From the NCBI GenBank assembly GCA_009761415.1, contig QUOL01000002.1, positions 1,984,001 to 2,048,000 of the forward strand: a stretch of 64,000 nt of DNA. Reading direction: 5' to 3'. The DNA is from Sarcomyxa edulis (lineage: Eukaryota > Basidiomycota > Agaricomycetes > Agaricales > Mycenaceae). Shown one piece after another: positions 23,138-34,668 of this stretch (positions are counted from its first letter, which is position 1; each line of letters opens with the position of its first letter). The position numbers were made by a program, and so were the translations under genes. Under the pieces are notes generated by a model. It was not told the origin of the DNA. It did no database searches and saw only the letters and a program-made list of their open reading frames with translations.

Positions 23138-24710
23138 TTTCGTTTTTTTAGTGGTTTTTTCGGTGGTTGTTACTGCATCTGGACGGACTTTACAATCCCC
23201 AAAGACCTAGTTCCGAGTGTAGTGTATCCGGTATGGAATAACTTATTTTCTTCCTATCATTGTAGCTCTAGCTGACTTTTTCCTCCCATATCTCACTTAT
23301 GTTTTATTTTCTCATCTAGTTGTTTCTGTCTGTATTCATACTACGGTGTCGTTTGTCGCATTGCTATCTACGTTTTTCTACTTCCTTTCTATCCACCCCC
23401 GCCATCGACCTATCCACTCACTGCGCGCCCTTCGGTTTATACCTGTGTAGTAAAAGGCAAGGCGTGTAATGTTCCAAAATCTATCATATCCTATCCTATC
23501 GCGTCGGCATGTCCACTCCAGTGATGACAAGGCATGATAAAATTGGACCCACCTGCTGCATCAGTAACTATCACGGAACCTCGATCCTTTCACCTTGTGA
23601 TTCAGGACATCGATCTGTCTATGCAGAAATATGCATTCCATCAATAGACCTGCGCCCCAGCCGCTGCGACATGTTGACGTCGGACCACCGGTGAGGCTTC
23701 CTGATATAATCCCTCAAAGTCCAATCCTGTAACCTGATTCTTCTGCCTGAAGGTTCTTAGTTTTATTGGTACCAAGCCCATTGGTTAATGGAAAAAATTT
23801 ACAACGATGCCGAGCCATGAATGGTATAGTCCAAAATCCATTCTTTAAGTTTCGGAGCAGAAGCGCATCATGATTAACTATCTTCCAGGCCTTGCTGGAC
23901 CATTTCTCACTTTGATTTTATACCGTAAACACGTACGACCGTAGTAGCCTTTTTGCTTCAGACTTACTCATATTCCTCGAACTTTATTTATGTGGCTGCA
24001 TTCTACCGAGACATTCTGTGGTGCTGTCACGTACAGTTCTAATTGCCGGTTTATTTCGTTCTTTTCGGATGGTCGCTCTTTCCAGTGGTTATAACGTTAG
24101 CACTCACAATCAACCGGCATATCGGTAAGTTGAAAAAAAAAATTCGAAGACACTGGCTGTGCTGTATCCAAAAATGTTTGCTCCTCGAGGCCGACAGAAA
24201 TATGCGTTCCCACCTTTATTTCAGTACTATAAGGTCCTCAATATCATACCCGATGGTACGACGCGCGCCTGCTTGGGATCAAGAATATCTGCTTGATTGC
24301 GCCACACATTCACGAGGCCGGATTCGGAATATAAACGGCACGTGAGAGCTACGCGTCACATTGGGGACAATGCAAGATACCATTTGGTAGTTGTACTCGA
24401 GAGAGCAATATGCTAGAAAGCTACGAACACACAAAACAAAGAACACATTAGGTGAAGCAAAGAAGGTGTAGCGTAGCAATGGTATGATAATACAACTCGG
24501 GAAGACGAATGGCAATATTAATCAGGAAATCTCTGAGCGAATGAAAGTGTATAGGTAACAACGATAAGTACAGAAAGCTGGTGGATGGGGCAGTCCATGG
24601 TAATATCACAATGAGTGTTAGAGTAAGTGGTGATTATGATCTAGAGAGTGTAGACGATGTTGCAGTAGCAGTAGCGGTGTGGATGGAAACGGTGATGGTC
24701 GCAATGGTGT
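23138..24710. other. Gene-poor 1.6-kb interval between two converging genes
   Basis: It contains only short frames without family resemblance or consistent splice signals. It must hold the 3' regions of the WTAP-like gene and of the 25397 gene. I see no transposon ends or long repeat. Confidence 0.4.
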
Positions 24711-25397
24711 TCATACATGGATTGCAGTGCTCTTCTGGTCATGGTTCGAGTTTCGCAGGGAAAAGAACCTCAAACATGTCATGACCGCACCTCGCTCTCC
24801 CCGACGTTCAGGCGCGCGCTGTCGTTCTGGACTCGAAGGCGTGACTTCGATGATGGGTGTGATGTCGAGGTCAGGAAGGTAGATGGGTGTGATGCGAGTA
24901 GGCTGCGGTCGCAGGACTGGCTTTTTGTCCGTTGGTGAAAGCTTGGACACGGGGATAGGTGGTACTGGAGGAGGAGCAGAGATAGTGGGGCTCGGTGGAG
25001 GCGAACGATACGGAACAGCGAATGAAAGAGAACGACGATGACCTCTGATACTCGGAGTACGAGGGGGAGTAGGAAGAGGTAATGACCTTGGCGTAGATGG
25101 AGGGCTAACGTCTCCTCTGGGACGCTGTTTCCTTTGTTTGTTTTCTTCGCCTCTCAAAAACTCCCTCGGTCCTTCCTTTGCCCTCAGATTAGTGCACGAG
25201 CGAGATGAATTGAGTGTTCTCTCGAGTAGAGGAGAGCCTAGTAGGCTGGGTGGTACAGGTGTGACATGAGATTGAATTCGCAGACGAGTTGCATGACGAT
25301 TGCGAGGACGAAGAGGAGGAGATGGTAGGGGAGTTGGTTCGAGTTTTGGAGAAGGCATAGGAGGAGGAGGAGAAGCGGGACGAGTGAACATCGACAT
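24711..25397 (-). CDS. Hypothetical Ser/Pro/Arg-rich protein, 228 residues
   Basis: Intronless, starting MSMFTRPASPP about 60 bases after a TATAAAT. Proline-rich throughout with many SP/TP sites (PSPKLEPTPLPSPP, PSTPRSLPLPTPPRTPS), a basic central part and an apparently ordered patch near LPDLDITPIIEVTPSS. No domain recognised; it looks disordered and a likely phosphoprotein. The reading frame continues upstream to 25586, but the TATA box position favours the 25397 start. Confidence 0.55.
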   Translation of the reverse strand: MSMFTRPASPPPPMPSPKLEPTPLPSPPLRPRNRHATRLRIQSHVTPVPPSLLGSPLLERTLNSSRSCTNLRAKEGPREFLRGEENKQRKQRPRGDVSPPSTPRSLPLPTPPRTPSIRGHRRSLSFAVPYRSPPPSPTISAPPPVPPIPVSKLSPTDKKPVLRPQPTRITPIYLPDLDITPIIEVTPSSPERQRAPERRGERGAVMTCLRFFSLRNSNHDQKSTAIHV

Positions 25398-27364
25398 TGA
25401 GGGATGAAAAGAGTGAATAAAAAATGGAGGTTCGAGGCAGTTGATGAAGGTTGAATTTATAGTTTTTTTGGGCGTCCGTACCGGTGAGTACACGCCCCCA
25501 ATTGTGTAACAAGAGCAGAAAACAAAAGCCTCGCGGAATGACTTCATGTCCGAGTATCTCCCCACGTCAGATCTTCCTCCGCACAAGGCTAATAGGTGCC
25601 GTAAAATCTAGATCTAAGCGCAAGGTTAGATGCCATTCCCATTCAACCGCTGCTGCTTCCACGTAGCTTCCTGTTGCAGTCTCGCTCGCGAAGATCCACA
25701 AATTGCAAGTTGAAGTTTGGACTCTAGCATGAAGATATCTCAGTTACAAGGCTGCAAGTTAGTCTTCTAGTAGCCTTGAGGCCCGACCCAAACGCAGATG
25801 AGGGATGAAACGAAGTTAGCCGACGACGTTGGCTGCTTGAAGCTGGGTGGCTTTGATCCTGATTTGGACATATTGCCGACCTCACGTTGCACGGCATCTT
25901 CAAGATCATCTCCATCAGGCTGCATCTTGGTTGCCAATGCACCAATGCTTGCTTGCTGCTTGGTTGCCTTTTTGTGTCTCGTCGACGACGTCTACACTTC
26001 TAATCCTTAGCACTTTTTAGCTTCTAATTCTCGTTGTGCACCGCATCGACCCTCGCCGATTCCGCACGAACAAAAAAACATCCGTTTACCATCGAATTTA
26101 TTCAGATATCCAGATCTCTATATATCCGCACTATTCGGGGATCCGCAGGCCAATACCAGAACTACAGTCAGCATGCAACATGCATGACAGCTATCGTCGA
26201 ATCGAACCAACACCACCATCACTGGCGCTGACGGTCCCCATCAACTCGACCTTACCCTCACTAGTAAGTCTTTATCGTTGGTCTTGATCCTAAGTACCAG
26301 CGTCTTCAGCTAGTATGCCTATGAATATTCGATGAATCGCTGTATCCGTTGACATACTATTCGGTCGTAGTTCACAATTTTCCGTCCTTCAAGGATCCGT
26401 CCTCCATCGCATTTGGAGTTTGTCGCATCCCGCACCTCAGATTTCCGGAATCCGGATAATATACGCATATGGTCGGTTACTAAACGCCAGCATTCATCAA
26501 ATATTACTCTGGCCTCGTAACGGCTCAAATCATTTCAAAATGAATGCCGCCCGACGTTTCCCGTAGCATTGGACCTTCGAATTCTGTTTTGTTTTCTCGC
26601 GGATTCGAGGCGCCTCGAGGTCACGTCCTCGTCAAGACAACAGCTGCATCTGCAGGTGACATCGTCGACTTTTTCAGAGTTGCCACAATTCGGATTCGGT
26701 GCCACATCCTGCCTCGCACCTGCTTGCAAATTGGTGAAACCGTGCGCATACTCGCTCTTATGTACTTGGCAGCTCATCATAGATAGCCCTACTCGCGACG
26801 ATGCATTTCGAAGGGTGTCGAGGCTACTTTGGGTTATCGACTTGCTGCGTCTCTTAAGCTTACAAGATTGCTTTTTGAACGATACGTGCAAGTACTCAGA
26901 TAACTGCACTGGTCCGTGGCGTTTCTGAAATTCTAGACCTCAAATTCCGATAATTTCTCTGGTAGATGTCTATCCAACTCGGAGCAATTCGAGCTGCGTC
27001 ATTTGTTCTAGTTTATCGTTCAGGGTTGGGCTCACTATCTCTATGATCAAGTCCATGTTGATTGTAGCCCCCATTGGTCCACATTGATTTGCCTATCAGA
27101 TATCGCGACGTGGCCACATCGAGAGTGTTAGATCGAAATGGGGATGCACGCCACCCGGCACATCGAGGATTAGATATCATACTCCGATGTTTATTCGAAA
27201 CGCCGGTGCTGATATCCCCATGTAATTGACAGTAAAACAAATTCAAGCCCAAGTCCTTGATGAAAAGCTGTCCCTTATTTGAATATTTGAATAAACGATA
27301 CACACATGAAATTGTACGGGAGAGAAAAGATGGGGACAAGACCTTCCGATAGTTCATCAGCTCT
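25398..27364. other. Gene-poor 2-kb interval
   Basis: No confident gene. The most gene-like piece is a possible first exon on the plus strand: a TATATAT near 26117, an ATG at 26173 and a GTAAGT donor after about 28 codons; no convincing downstream exons were found. Small frames at 26544-26928 have no recognised family. It may be a decayed gene or plain intergenic DNA. Confidence 0.35.
25455..25461 (-). promoter_or_regulatory. TATA box of the 25397 gene
   Basis: TATAAAT on the minus strand, 58 bases before the ATG. Confidence 0.4.
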
Positions 27365-30300
27365 TCAAACGACCAGCTACATGCCGTGCCATACACATGA
27401 TCAGCTCGGTTAACGGAGAGAGCGAAAGCGAAGACGAGCATACGCACCAGGGCAAAGTGTCCTCCCACAACAGGTCTTGCCATGAAGCCTTCAGCTTCCC
27501 CATCAGGAGTGTCATACCAGTCGCTGAGCGGTACGTGGCTGAGTCCGTCCGACGCCCATTTCCTCACGGAGCTCACGAAGAGGTCTCGGGTTGCGGTGTC
27601 AGTGACGATGCCGGAGGTCCATATCTCCCAGTCTGCAAAAGAGAATTTGATTGAACACTTATTGCAAAATGATAGATTGAGTGAGTGAACGACTACTAAC
27701 CCGATTTAGTGTAAGTATGTCTGGTGTCCAACGGGATCCCAAAGGCATCTTGGGGAGGGTGAGATTTAGATTTCTTCGGGAGGAGGTTGAAGGCGGTGCT
27801 TACTCGCATGGGTACTGTACCAGGCCGTCTCTGCAATCAATCATGATTTAGGGCAATAATCACGACATGAAATCGAACGGGACGTACGCATTTCATAGAC
27901 CGAGGTTGGGAAGAGGTTAAGCCCTAATAGTTTGTCGCCCAACATATTGTAGGAAAGACCCCAGCTAGAAATGTTGAGTGAGCATGCACATTTATAAGAC
28001 AAGGTAATATACGATTACCTGGCAGAATTTCCGTACTATCAGACGCGATTTTGAATGAGTGATAGTTAGATTAGAGTAGTTCGACTGATACGCACCGATA
28101 GAGTCAAATGGTCACCAGTCGACGCAGTCGCAAACGTTTGCCACTGAGAGACATACGATTTAGCAATCGACTAATGTCAGCGCATCGAGTCAGTACTAGT
28201 CCATCAATCCCGATCTTGAAACAGAGTCTCGCACACTGTAGTTCGCACTAGTAGCAGTATCGCCCAAGAGGGACGCGATTTCTGCCATGGCCCCAATTCC
28301 TACTATCCCCTTGATTGCTAAATTGGTCTGGTTGGCGAGAGCACCAGCAAAATCATCCGTGCTTATTTGGTTCTCGGGAATAAGGGAATCAGTTATCAAA
28401 AATTGAGTCCATTGATCGAGAAGTGCCGTCTATGGGGGGTGATCATCAGCTGGAGGACGGAGTACCTCCACGATGACGATGGGATGAATGGCTTACATAT
28501 TGCTGTATGAGCGAGTGATCCCCGGTTTTTTGTGTGTAGCTCAGAGTCATGATGAGCATGTTTCCACTCTCTGGGGACGTATTGAGTAGTCGAAATCAGC
28601 CTTCTCATCGATTGTTCAGTTCCAACTAGCTCACCTTCGACTGGCATGGCCTCGTCGCGGCCATCATTGTGCCCAAGAGCCTTTGGGTACGAAGCTCCGA
28701 GGTCATGAACACTCCACTTGTTTGGGTACTGTCCTGTAGCCTGGTACTGGAAGAGACCCAGTAATAGATACTTTCCTAGAGTGGGATTCGTGTATAGAAG
28801 GATGGGCCATGCCGGGAAGATCACATCGACCGTGTTGACGTTCTGTGGGATCACAGTGAGTTGGTAGAAGGAACACGAAACGTGACTTGCAACGTACCCC
28901 GTCACTAGAGATTTCTGAACGAGTATCACATTAGCTGATCTTCAAATGCATGCTAAATTCTTGAAACACCTTTCATAAAGACGAGGATATCACCCGTGTT
29001 CCAAGATCCATCCGAGTTCTTCGAGATCGTGATTTCCATCGCAGCCATCGCCTGTCTAACGGAGAGTGCCACAATCGAAGCGTAATCTGCAGAGATCTTC
29101 GACGCGTCCGCGTTGACTTGAGCATCAAAAGCTTTTGCTCTCGACAAGGCGGCGCTGTAATCGCCGAGGAACGATGAGATCTGGAACGAAAAACGTGTTT
29201 TTAAATTAAAGCGAATCAAGTGAGTAGAATGATAGGAATGGAATGCATACGACATCAGCAGCAGTCGAGAATTGGCTCCAGAAGTACAAGCTTCGAGATT
29301 GTAAAGCGCCGCCTGCCACGATGTATTGGATAGCTGGATCGCGTATATGGCCGATGGAGTAGAGGACTGGGTTGGTGGCACCGGTTACAGTACCTAGATC
29401 GTGTGCGAGTGCGAATACGGGCCAGTTGTTACTGACTGCTCGGAATTGGGTGCCTTGAGTGTTCAAAAGCTTTCCGTTGTTGATGAACTGAGCGCGGACG
29501 ACGATGTCCTGTCCCGTTTGGTAGGTCGCAGAAACAGTCTATACTGACTTGTCAATAGGCATCGTGGCTAGATGACCTTCTGCTTGCTTACATTGGGCGT
29601 CGAGTAGAAAGACGAGCCGTCTAAAATGTCAACAACCTGGTTCAATCCAAAGATATCAGCTTATATCGATGTGCGCGACTTACAAGCACTCTGATCAGAG
29701 TTCTCTCCGAAAACGACAGGCGAAGTCTTCTGAATCTGATGTGTGAGGATGTTTCCAGTGGTTGTGGTCCAGTTCACAGTGGCAGAATCGTCACCAGAGG
29801 TCCATTCTGCGCTGATGTCTGAGTAGACTTGGACAGAATGGGAATGACCGTCTGTCGAAGCGGCCGACAGAGCCATGTAAGAGAACGGGATGGACTGTTT
29901 GACGAGGTCGGTTGGCTTGATTCCGTTCCGCGTCAATACATGTTCTGAAGCTCCGTAGCCAAGGGAGTAACGTACCTCGACGGGACTCAAGAAAGTCACT
30001 GTAAGGTCAATAGGACCAGCAGACATGACGAAAATACTCTGCGTAGAGGTGAACTACACCATTTCCACATCAACACACACGTCTGACGCAACCAAAACCA
30101 AAGGACACCAACCGTCAAACTCTTCTGCGTAGCCTGAGAGAACGTCGCGCCCGAAACGGCTGCAGCACCTAGGAAGTTGTACGCGGTCCCATCGACTTTG
30201 ATGAATCCTGACCACCCCGTAATCTAATAGTAAGAGGTCTTCAGTAAACCCTTCTTCTTTGCGAATATACGACCTGATTACATGACCAGTCCAGAAAGTA

Positions 30301-30473
30301 GGCCAAACCGCGTTCAGCGCGGCACCGGTTCCTTGGGGAAGCCATGTCGAGACATAAGGTGTCCGCACAGCGAGAGGAACGGAATGCGGGTTGAAGGGGG
30401 TAGCTGTCCAAGATACGGCTTGGGACGAGACGAGGAGTAGGGAAGCAGTAATGGCCCAGTTCAAGAGACCCAT
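27365..30473 (-). CDS. Secreted glutaminase A-like enzyme (DUF5127/DUF4965/DUF1793), copy 1
   Basis: Eighteen exons: 30473-30282, 30223-30113, 30053-29976, 29915-29684, 29620-29592, 29538-29251, 29180-28970, 28914-28898, 28842-28635, 28570-28497, 28429-28235, 28171-28097, 28035-28019, 27964-27888, 27830-27804, 27748-27701, 27632-27448, 27376-27365; 2076 nt, 691 residues. A signal peptide (MGLLNWAITASLLLVSSQAV) is followed by the fungal GtaA pattern: TPYVSTWLPQG, FWTGH, ITGWSGFIKVDG, AHDLG, FPAWPILLYTNP, QYPNKWSVHDLGASYPKALGH, MPVEESGNML, SWGLSYN, FGIPLDTRHTYTKSDWEIW and PLSDWYDT through ARPVVGGHFAL. The family includes extracellular L-glutaminase. Terminal exon is 12 nt. A TATA box (30535-30541) lies 62 bases upstream. 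A paralogue is at 41227-44305. Confidence 0.92.
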
Positions 30474-30534
30474 ATTGCGTATGCGAAGAGTGGTAGAGTA
30501 GTAACAACTTCTTGAAGGTGGAGCCTCGAGCGCA

Positions 30535-30541
30535 TTTTATA
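30535..30541 (-). promoter_or_regulatory. TATA box of glutaminase copy 1
   Basis: TATAAAA on the minus strand, 62 bases before the ATG. Confidence 0.5.
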
Positions 30542-31086
30542 TCATCGCCACGGGTTGATCATGGGTTTATTGTAAGTAGCAGACATATGTTATTCTTGGA
30601 AGAAGAAATATTACATTTCCGAGCATGCATGGTCATAGAAGATGGCGGTTCCGGAGAGAGAGCGTATGAACGCGCCGTCATCTGATCCCACCTCTCATCA
30701 ACATCTTACATCCCAACCTCGAAAAACATCTTCTTACAGGCTTATTCCTCTTCATCAAGAACACGCCATCTTTCGCATTTCCCAGCCTACCCTTCTCGAG
30801 AGTGTGCATCCGGATCACATTGTCTTTGAATACCCATGGCTGCACGGTCACGGTCATCATCCAATTTTCATCTTCTACGATCCTTGTCACGTACCGGTAC
30901 GGCCATTTGTCGTTTATGAGAAACCCACTGTCACTGTAGCATGCTATCGAGCTTGCCGTCTACGAGGCTTTCGACGGCACAATTGAAGTTCTGGCTGTGT
31001 AGTGGTATAGGCCCTTCCCTCTGACGAGGCTGACGATCAGAGTCAGTTTGGATCGAAACGTTGACGGTTAACGGTAAGCTATGACC

Positions 31087-31093
31087 TATAAAA
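31087..31093 (+). promoter_or_regulatory. TATA box of the chitinase gene
   Basis: TATAAAA, 126 bases before the ATG, followed by a pyrimidine-rich leader. Confidence 0.45.
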
Positions 31094-31218
31094 CGAAGTC
31101 TACACGAAAAGTCTCATCCCACCCACCCACATCTCCTGGCTGGTCCTACCCTGGTGGTTAATCTCCCTGCTGTTTATCCTTATCCTTATTCTCGTTGCTA
31201 TTCGCTATCATCATCATC

Positions 31219-33472
31219 ATGCTATCATCCGCTCTCCTCATATCTCTCGTTCCCTCCCTATTTCTCGTCCTCAGCGCCCAAGGTGCCCCGCACGCGTTCC
31301 TCAGAAGAGATGCTATTGATACGAATTCGATCCAGGGTTCGGGTTTCAATTCTACGGGTTCGATACAGCCTATATCCACGATTTACTATGGTAGCGCAAG
31401 CACCAGCACTTCTAGTTCTACATCCGAATATCCACAGCCCACGGATATGTCAGCCCCCGAAGGCATCTTCTTCGTTCCCCCGGATGTCGTTTCGAGTCAA
31501 GCCTCAGCATCAGCCTCGGCACCTTCACCTTCACCAAGCTCAAGCCCAAGCCCAAGTTCGAATTCGAATTCGAATTCCAAGCTTCAAAGCGCAGACTCAA
31601 CCTCCAACTCCACAACCCCCCCACCCGCACCCCCACCCGCACCCCCACCAACCCCCCTAATAATGGCCTACTACCCCGACTGGGTCGGCTCCACCTTCCC
31701 CCCCGAGTCCATCGACTTCACCCGCTACGACTGGATCGACTTTGCCTTCGCACTCCCCGACAAGGAATACAACCTTACATGGGATAACGTCGAGGATTCC
31801 CCTGATTTATTGAGGAGGTTGGTGGGGGCTGCGCATGGGAAGGGGAAGAAGGTGAAGTTGAGTGTTGGGGGGTGGACTGGGAGTCGGTGAGTGGCTGCGT
31901 TACTTTGGGTTGTGTTGGTTTTGTATGGTTAGTGAGACACGGCTGACTTTGTGTGTGTGATGTGATGTGAAGGCACTTCTCACCAGCGATGGCCACCCCC
32001 GCCACCCGACACACATTCGCCTCCAACATCCTCACAACCTACACGACCTACAACCTCGACGGCATCGACATCGACTGGGAATACCCCGGGCATCCCGGTG
32101 AAGACGGCAACAAGTCCAGTCCAAATGATTCCGATAATTTCTTACTTTTCCTACAGCTTCTAAGGGAGTATTTACCGGATGATGCGAAATTGAGCGCAGC
32201 GACGCAGACGACGCCGTTCGTTGGTACGGATGGGGAGCCGATGCGTGATGTGAGTGCGTTTGCGGAGGTGTTGGATTGGATATTGGTTATGAATTATGAT
32301 GTTTGGGATTGTGAGTACCCCTTCCTCATCCTTCCACCATCCCACAAGTTCAATCCAATCTAACTCCTTCCTTCCCCTCCCTTCCCTTCCCCCCCACACC
32401 CAACACCCACGCAGCCTCATCAACCCCAGGCCCAAACGCCCCATTCTACAACGCCTGCCAAAACTCCTCCCAACCCCTCGCCAACGCCGTAGCAGCGTAC
32501 ACATCGTGGACGGACGCTGGGTTCCCGGCGGCGCAGATGGTGTTGGGGGTTCCTTCGTATGGGTATTTGTCGAGTTCGGATGCGGAGGGGTTGAGGACTA
32601 GGGGGGTGCGGGGTGGGCGGAGGAGGAGACGGGTGGTTGATGGTGGTGCTGCTAGGAATGATGGGGGGTCTGGGGAGTCTAGTTCTGCGGTTAGGTCAAA
32701 TTCTGCGATTGGGTCAAGTTCTGCGGTTGGCTCTGGCTCTACGATTGGTTCAAGCTCTACGACTGGCTCTGGCTCTACGACTGTCTCTGTCTCTGGCACT
32801 GGCACTGGCTCTAGTCCTGCCCCTTCTAGCTCAACCTCCGCTCCCACTCCAAGCTCTACCTCGGACATCAACTCTAGCTCTACCTCTAATATCGCCTCTA
32901 CCTCTGATCCTAGTCCCAATCCCACCTCTAGCACCTCTACTGATACACCCACACCCTCACCTCCCAACTCCAGCTCCAACTCCAACAACAGCACCTCCAC
33001 CCAAGGACCGGGACAAGGACCAGTCAACATAACAGTAACCAGCTCCGACCCACAAATCCAATTCCGGGAACTCGTCCGACAAGGTGCTCTCGTCTTCACG
33101 CCCGACGCGCCTTCCAACGCCACCTCCCCTCCCCCTTCCACCAATTCCACCTCAAATTCCACTTCCTCCCCCTCCTCCCCCTCCCCCCACGGCTCCTCCC
33201 CCTCCCCCCGTGGCACCTACACCGCCTCCTCCGGCTACACCCGACACTGGGACCCCTGCTCCTCCACGCCCTACCTACACTCCCCCTCCGCGCGTCAAAT
33301 CATCACCTACGACGATCCGGAATCGCTGGCGTTGAAAGCGCGGTTCGCGAGGGGGGTGGGGATGTTGGGTGTTAATTTGTTTGATGTGCATGGGGATACG
33401 GAGGGGTGGGAGTTGGTTGATGGGGTTAGGGGGGGGTTGGGGGTTGGGGGTGGGGTGGGGTGGGGGGGGTGA
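31219..33472 (+). CDS. GH18 chitinase with long Ser/Thr/Pro-rich insertions
   Basis: Exons 31219-31886, 31973-32310, 32415-33472; 687 residues. A signal peptide (MLSSALLISLVPSLFLVLSA) and a Ser/Pro linker lead to the barrel start LIMAYYPDWVGS. SVGGW and DGIDIDWEYP follow; D252, D255, D257 and E259 form the DxxDxDxE catalytic motif. MNYDVWD and VLGVPSYGY mark later strands. Then about 130 residues of Ser/Thr/Gly/Pro low complexity (roughly 412-541) and a second block (567-606) interrupt the fold before RHWDPCSSTPYLHS and the last strand MLGVNLFDVHGD. Such sequence is usually a linker outside the catalytic domain. The protein ends in a Gly-rich tract. Expected secreted, cell-wall or nutrition role. 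Confidence 0.88.
32640..33000. repeat. Ser/Thr-codon low-complexity tract within the chitinase gene
   Basis: Degenerate repeats of tctggctctacgac-like units encode Ser, Thr, Gly and Pro. Expansion of these repeats likely made the insertion in the GH18 domain. Confidence 0.75.
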
Positions 33473-33615
33473 TTGAAATATGAGGAAAGCAAGGTGTATG
33501 GTCTGAATGACCTGTTGTAGAACAGACCGGGTAGGTGTACAAATGGAACACGTAGTCCGTTACATGAGAGCATGAATCTCGGAACAAGAAAATATGTTGT
33601 ATACAAGGTATACAG

Positions 33616-34400
33616 TCACTCATCATCTTCATCAAACCACCGCTCCTCAGCTTCCCTATCATCTTCCGTATCCAATCGATCGTCCCAGTCGATCGCGTCG
33701 TAGTCTAGTTCCTGCCAGTGATAATATTAATAACAGCGTCTATCATGCGGTGTCCCAGTATGAATACGTAGCGTGTTAGACCGTGGCGCACCTCAAGTAA
33801 CCCATATATAAACCGCTCTCGTATCCGACGTTCGAATGATGATTTGGCTTCTTCTTGAGTTTCCGGTTCTGGTGGTACGTCAGGGACATCGTCGTCCTCC
33901 TCGTCGCTCTCATCCTCTTCCGGCACAAATTCCTCAGAAACAACTGCTGTCTCTCTTCTCAGAGTTCGAACACGCTCAGCCTCCCTCTCCTCCTCATACC
34001 CCCCCAACAACCGTCCCAACTTCCCAATATGCTTCGTAGACCCCTGCAAAAACCCAGATTGAACCCACGCCTCCTCATCCCTCCCTTCCTCCTCTCCCCG
34101 CCTCCCCGCCTCCCTCCCCTCCCACAGCAAAGGCCAAGTACCCCGAGCCTCTCCAAAACTAAGCTCCTTAGGAGCCGGACTCGAATTCGCATACATCATC
34201 CGCCGATTTCGGATGACAGTGATGATAGTCCGGTCCCTTGGTGAGATTATAGAAGAGAATTGAGTGAGGAGGTGGGGAGGGAGGTGTCGGATGTGTTTGT
34301 TGAGGAAGGGGATTGGGGTGGTTTGGGGGGAGGGGGCGTAGTCGTGGGGGAGGTGGAGGTAGGATAGGATTGGTAGGGCGTTGAATGGGGGGACGGACAT
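33616..34400 (-). CDS. CCDC97-domain protein
   Basis: Exons 34400-33792 and 33711-33616; 234 residues. The C-terminal half has an acidic stretch, then FERRIRERFIYGLLEELDYDAIDW and a DDRLDTEDDREAEERWFDEDDE end, the conserved core of the CCDC97 family (DUF2052). The N-terminus PFNALPILSYLHLPHDY and TIITVIRNRRMMYAN is the other conserved part. Human CCDC97 is linked to the splicing factor SF3b; no direct fungal evidence is visible. The frame is open upstream to an ATG at 34523, but that extension is Ser/Thr low complexity and looks like leader. It converges on the chitinase gene with 143 bases between stops. Confidence 0.83.
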
Positions 34401-34668
34401 GCTAGCAGTCACGGTACTAGTACTGGTACTAGTTAGAGCTAGTGGCGATGGACGTGCAGTGGACGGGCGATGGACGTCCGAGTCCGGTGAATAGAAGGAG
34501 CCGAGTTGCCGAGTGGAAGCCAATGAACAACAAAGCCAAACAAGTCAGTTCGCGTCGATGGCGTTGATTTGAGATTTGCGGATTCAACTTTTTATATCCA
34601 TCACGTCCTCGATAAAAGTGACAGTCACAACCACAGTCACCGTACACTAATAGCCTCTACTAGCGGTG

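Larger units (their letters stand above)
30474..31218. promoter_or_regulatory. Divergent region between glutaminase copy 1 and chitinase
   Basis: Contains both promoters. Short plus-strand frames inside (such as 30642-30986) show no family resemblance. Confidence 0.4.

Noticed and set aside
26544..26928. Pair of opposite-strand frames of 80-124 codons
   Set aside because: No recognised motif on either strand and no matching exons nearby.
30642..30986. 114-codon frame between glutaminase and chitinase
   Set aside because: No domain, no TATA box of its own, and it lies in the divergent promoter region.
34401..34523. Longer N-terminus for the CCDC97 protein
   Set aside because: The extension is Ser/Thr low complexity encoded by tactagtac-type repeats and looks like leader; kept only as an alternative.
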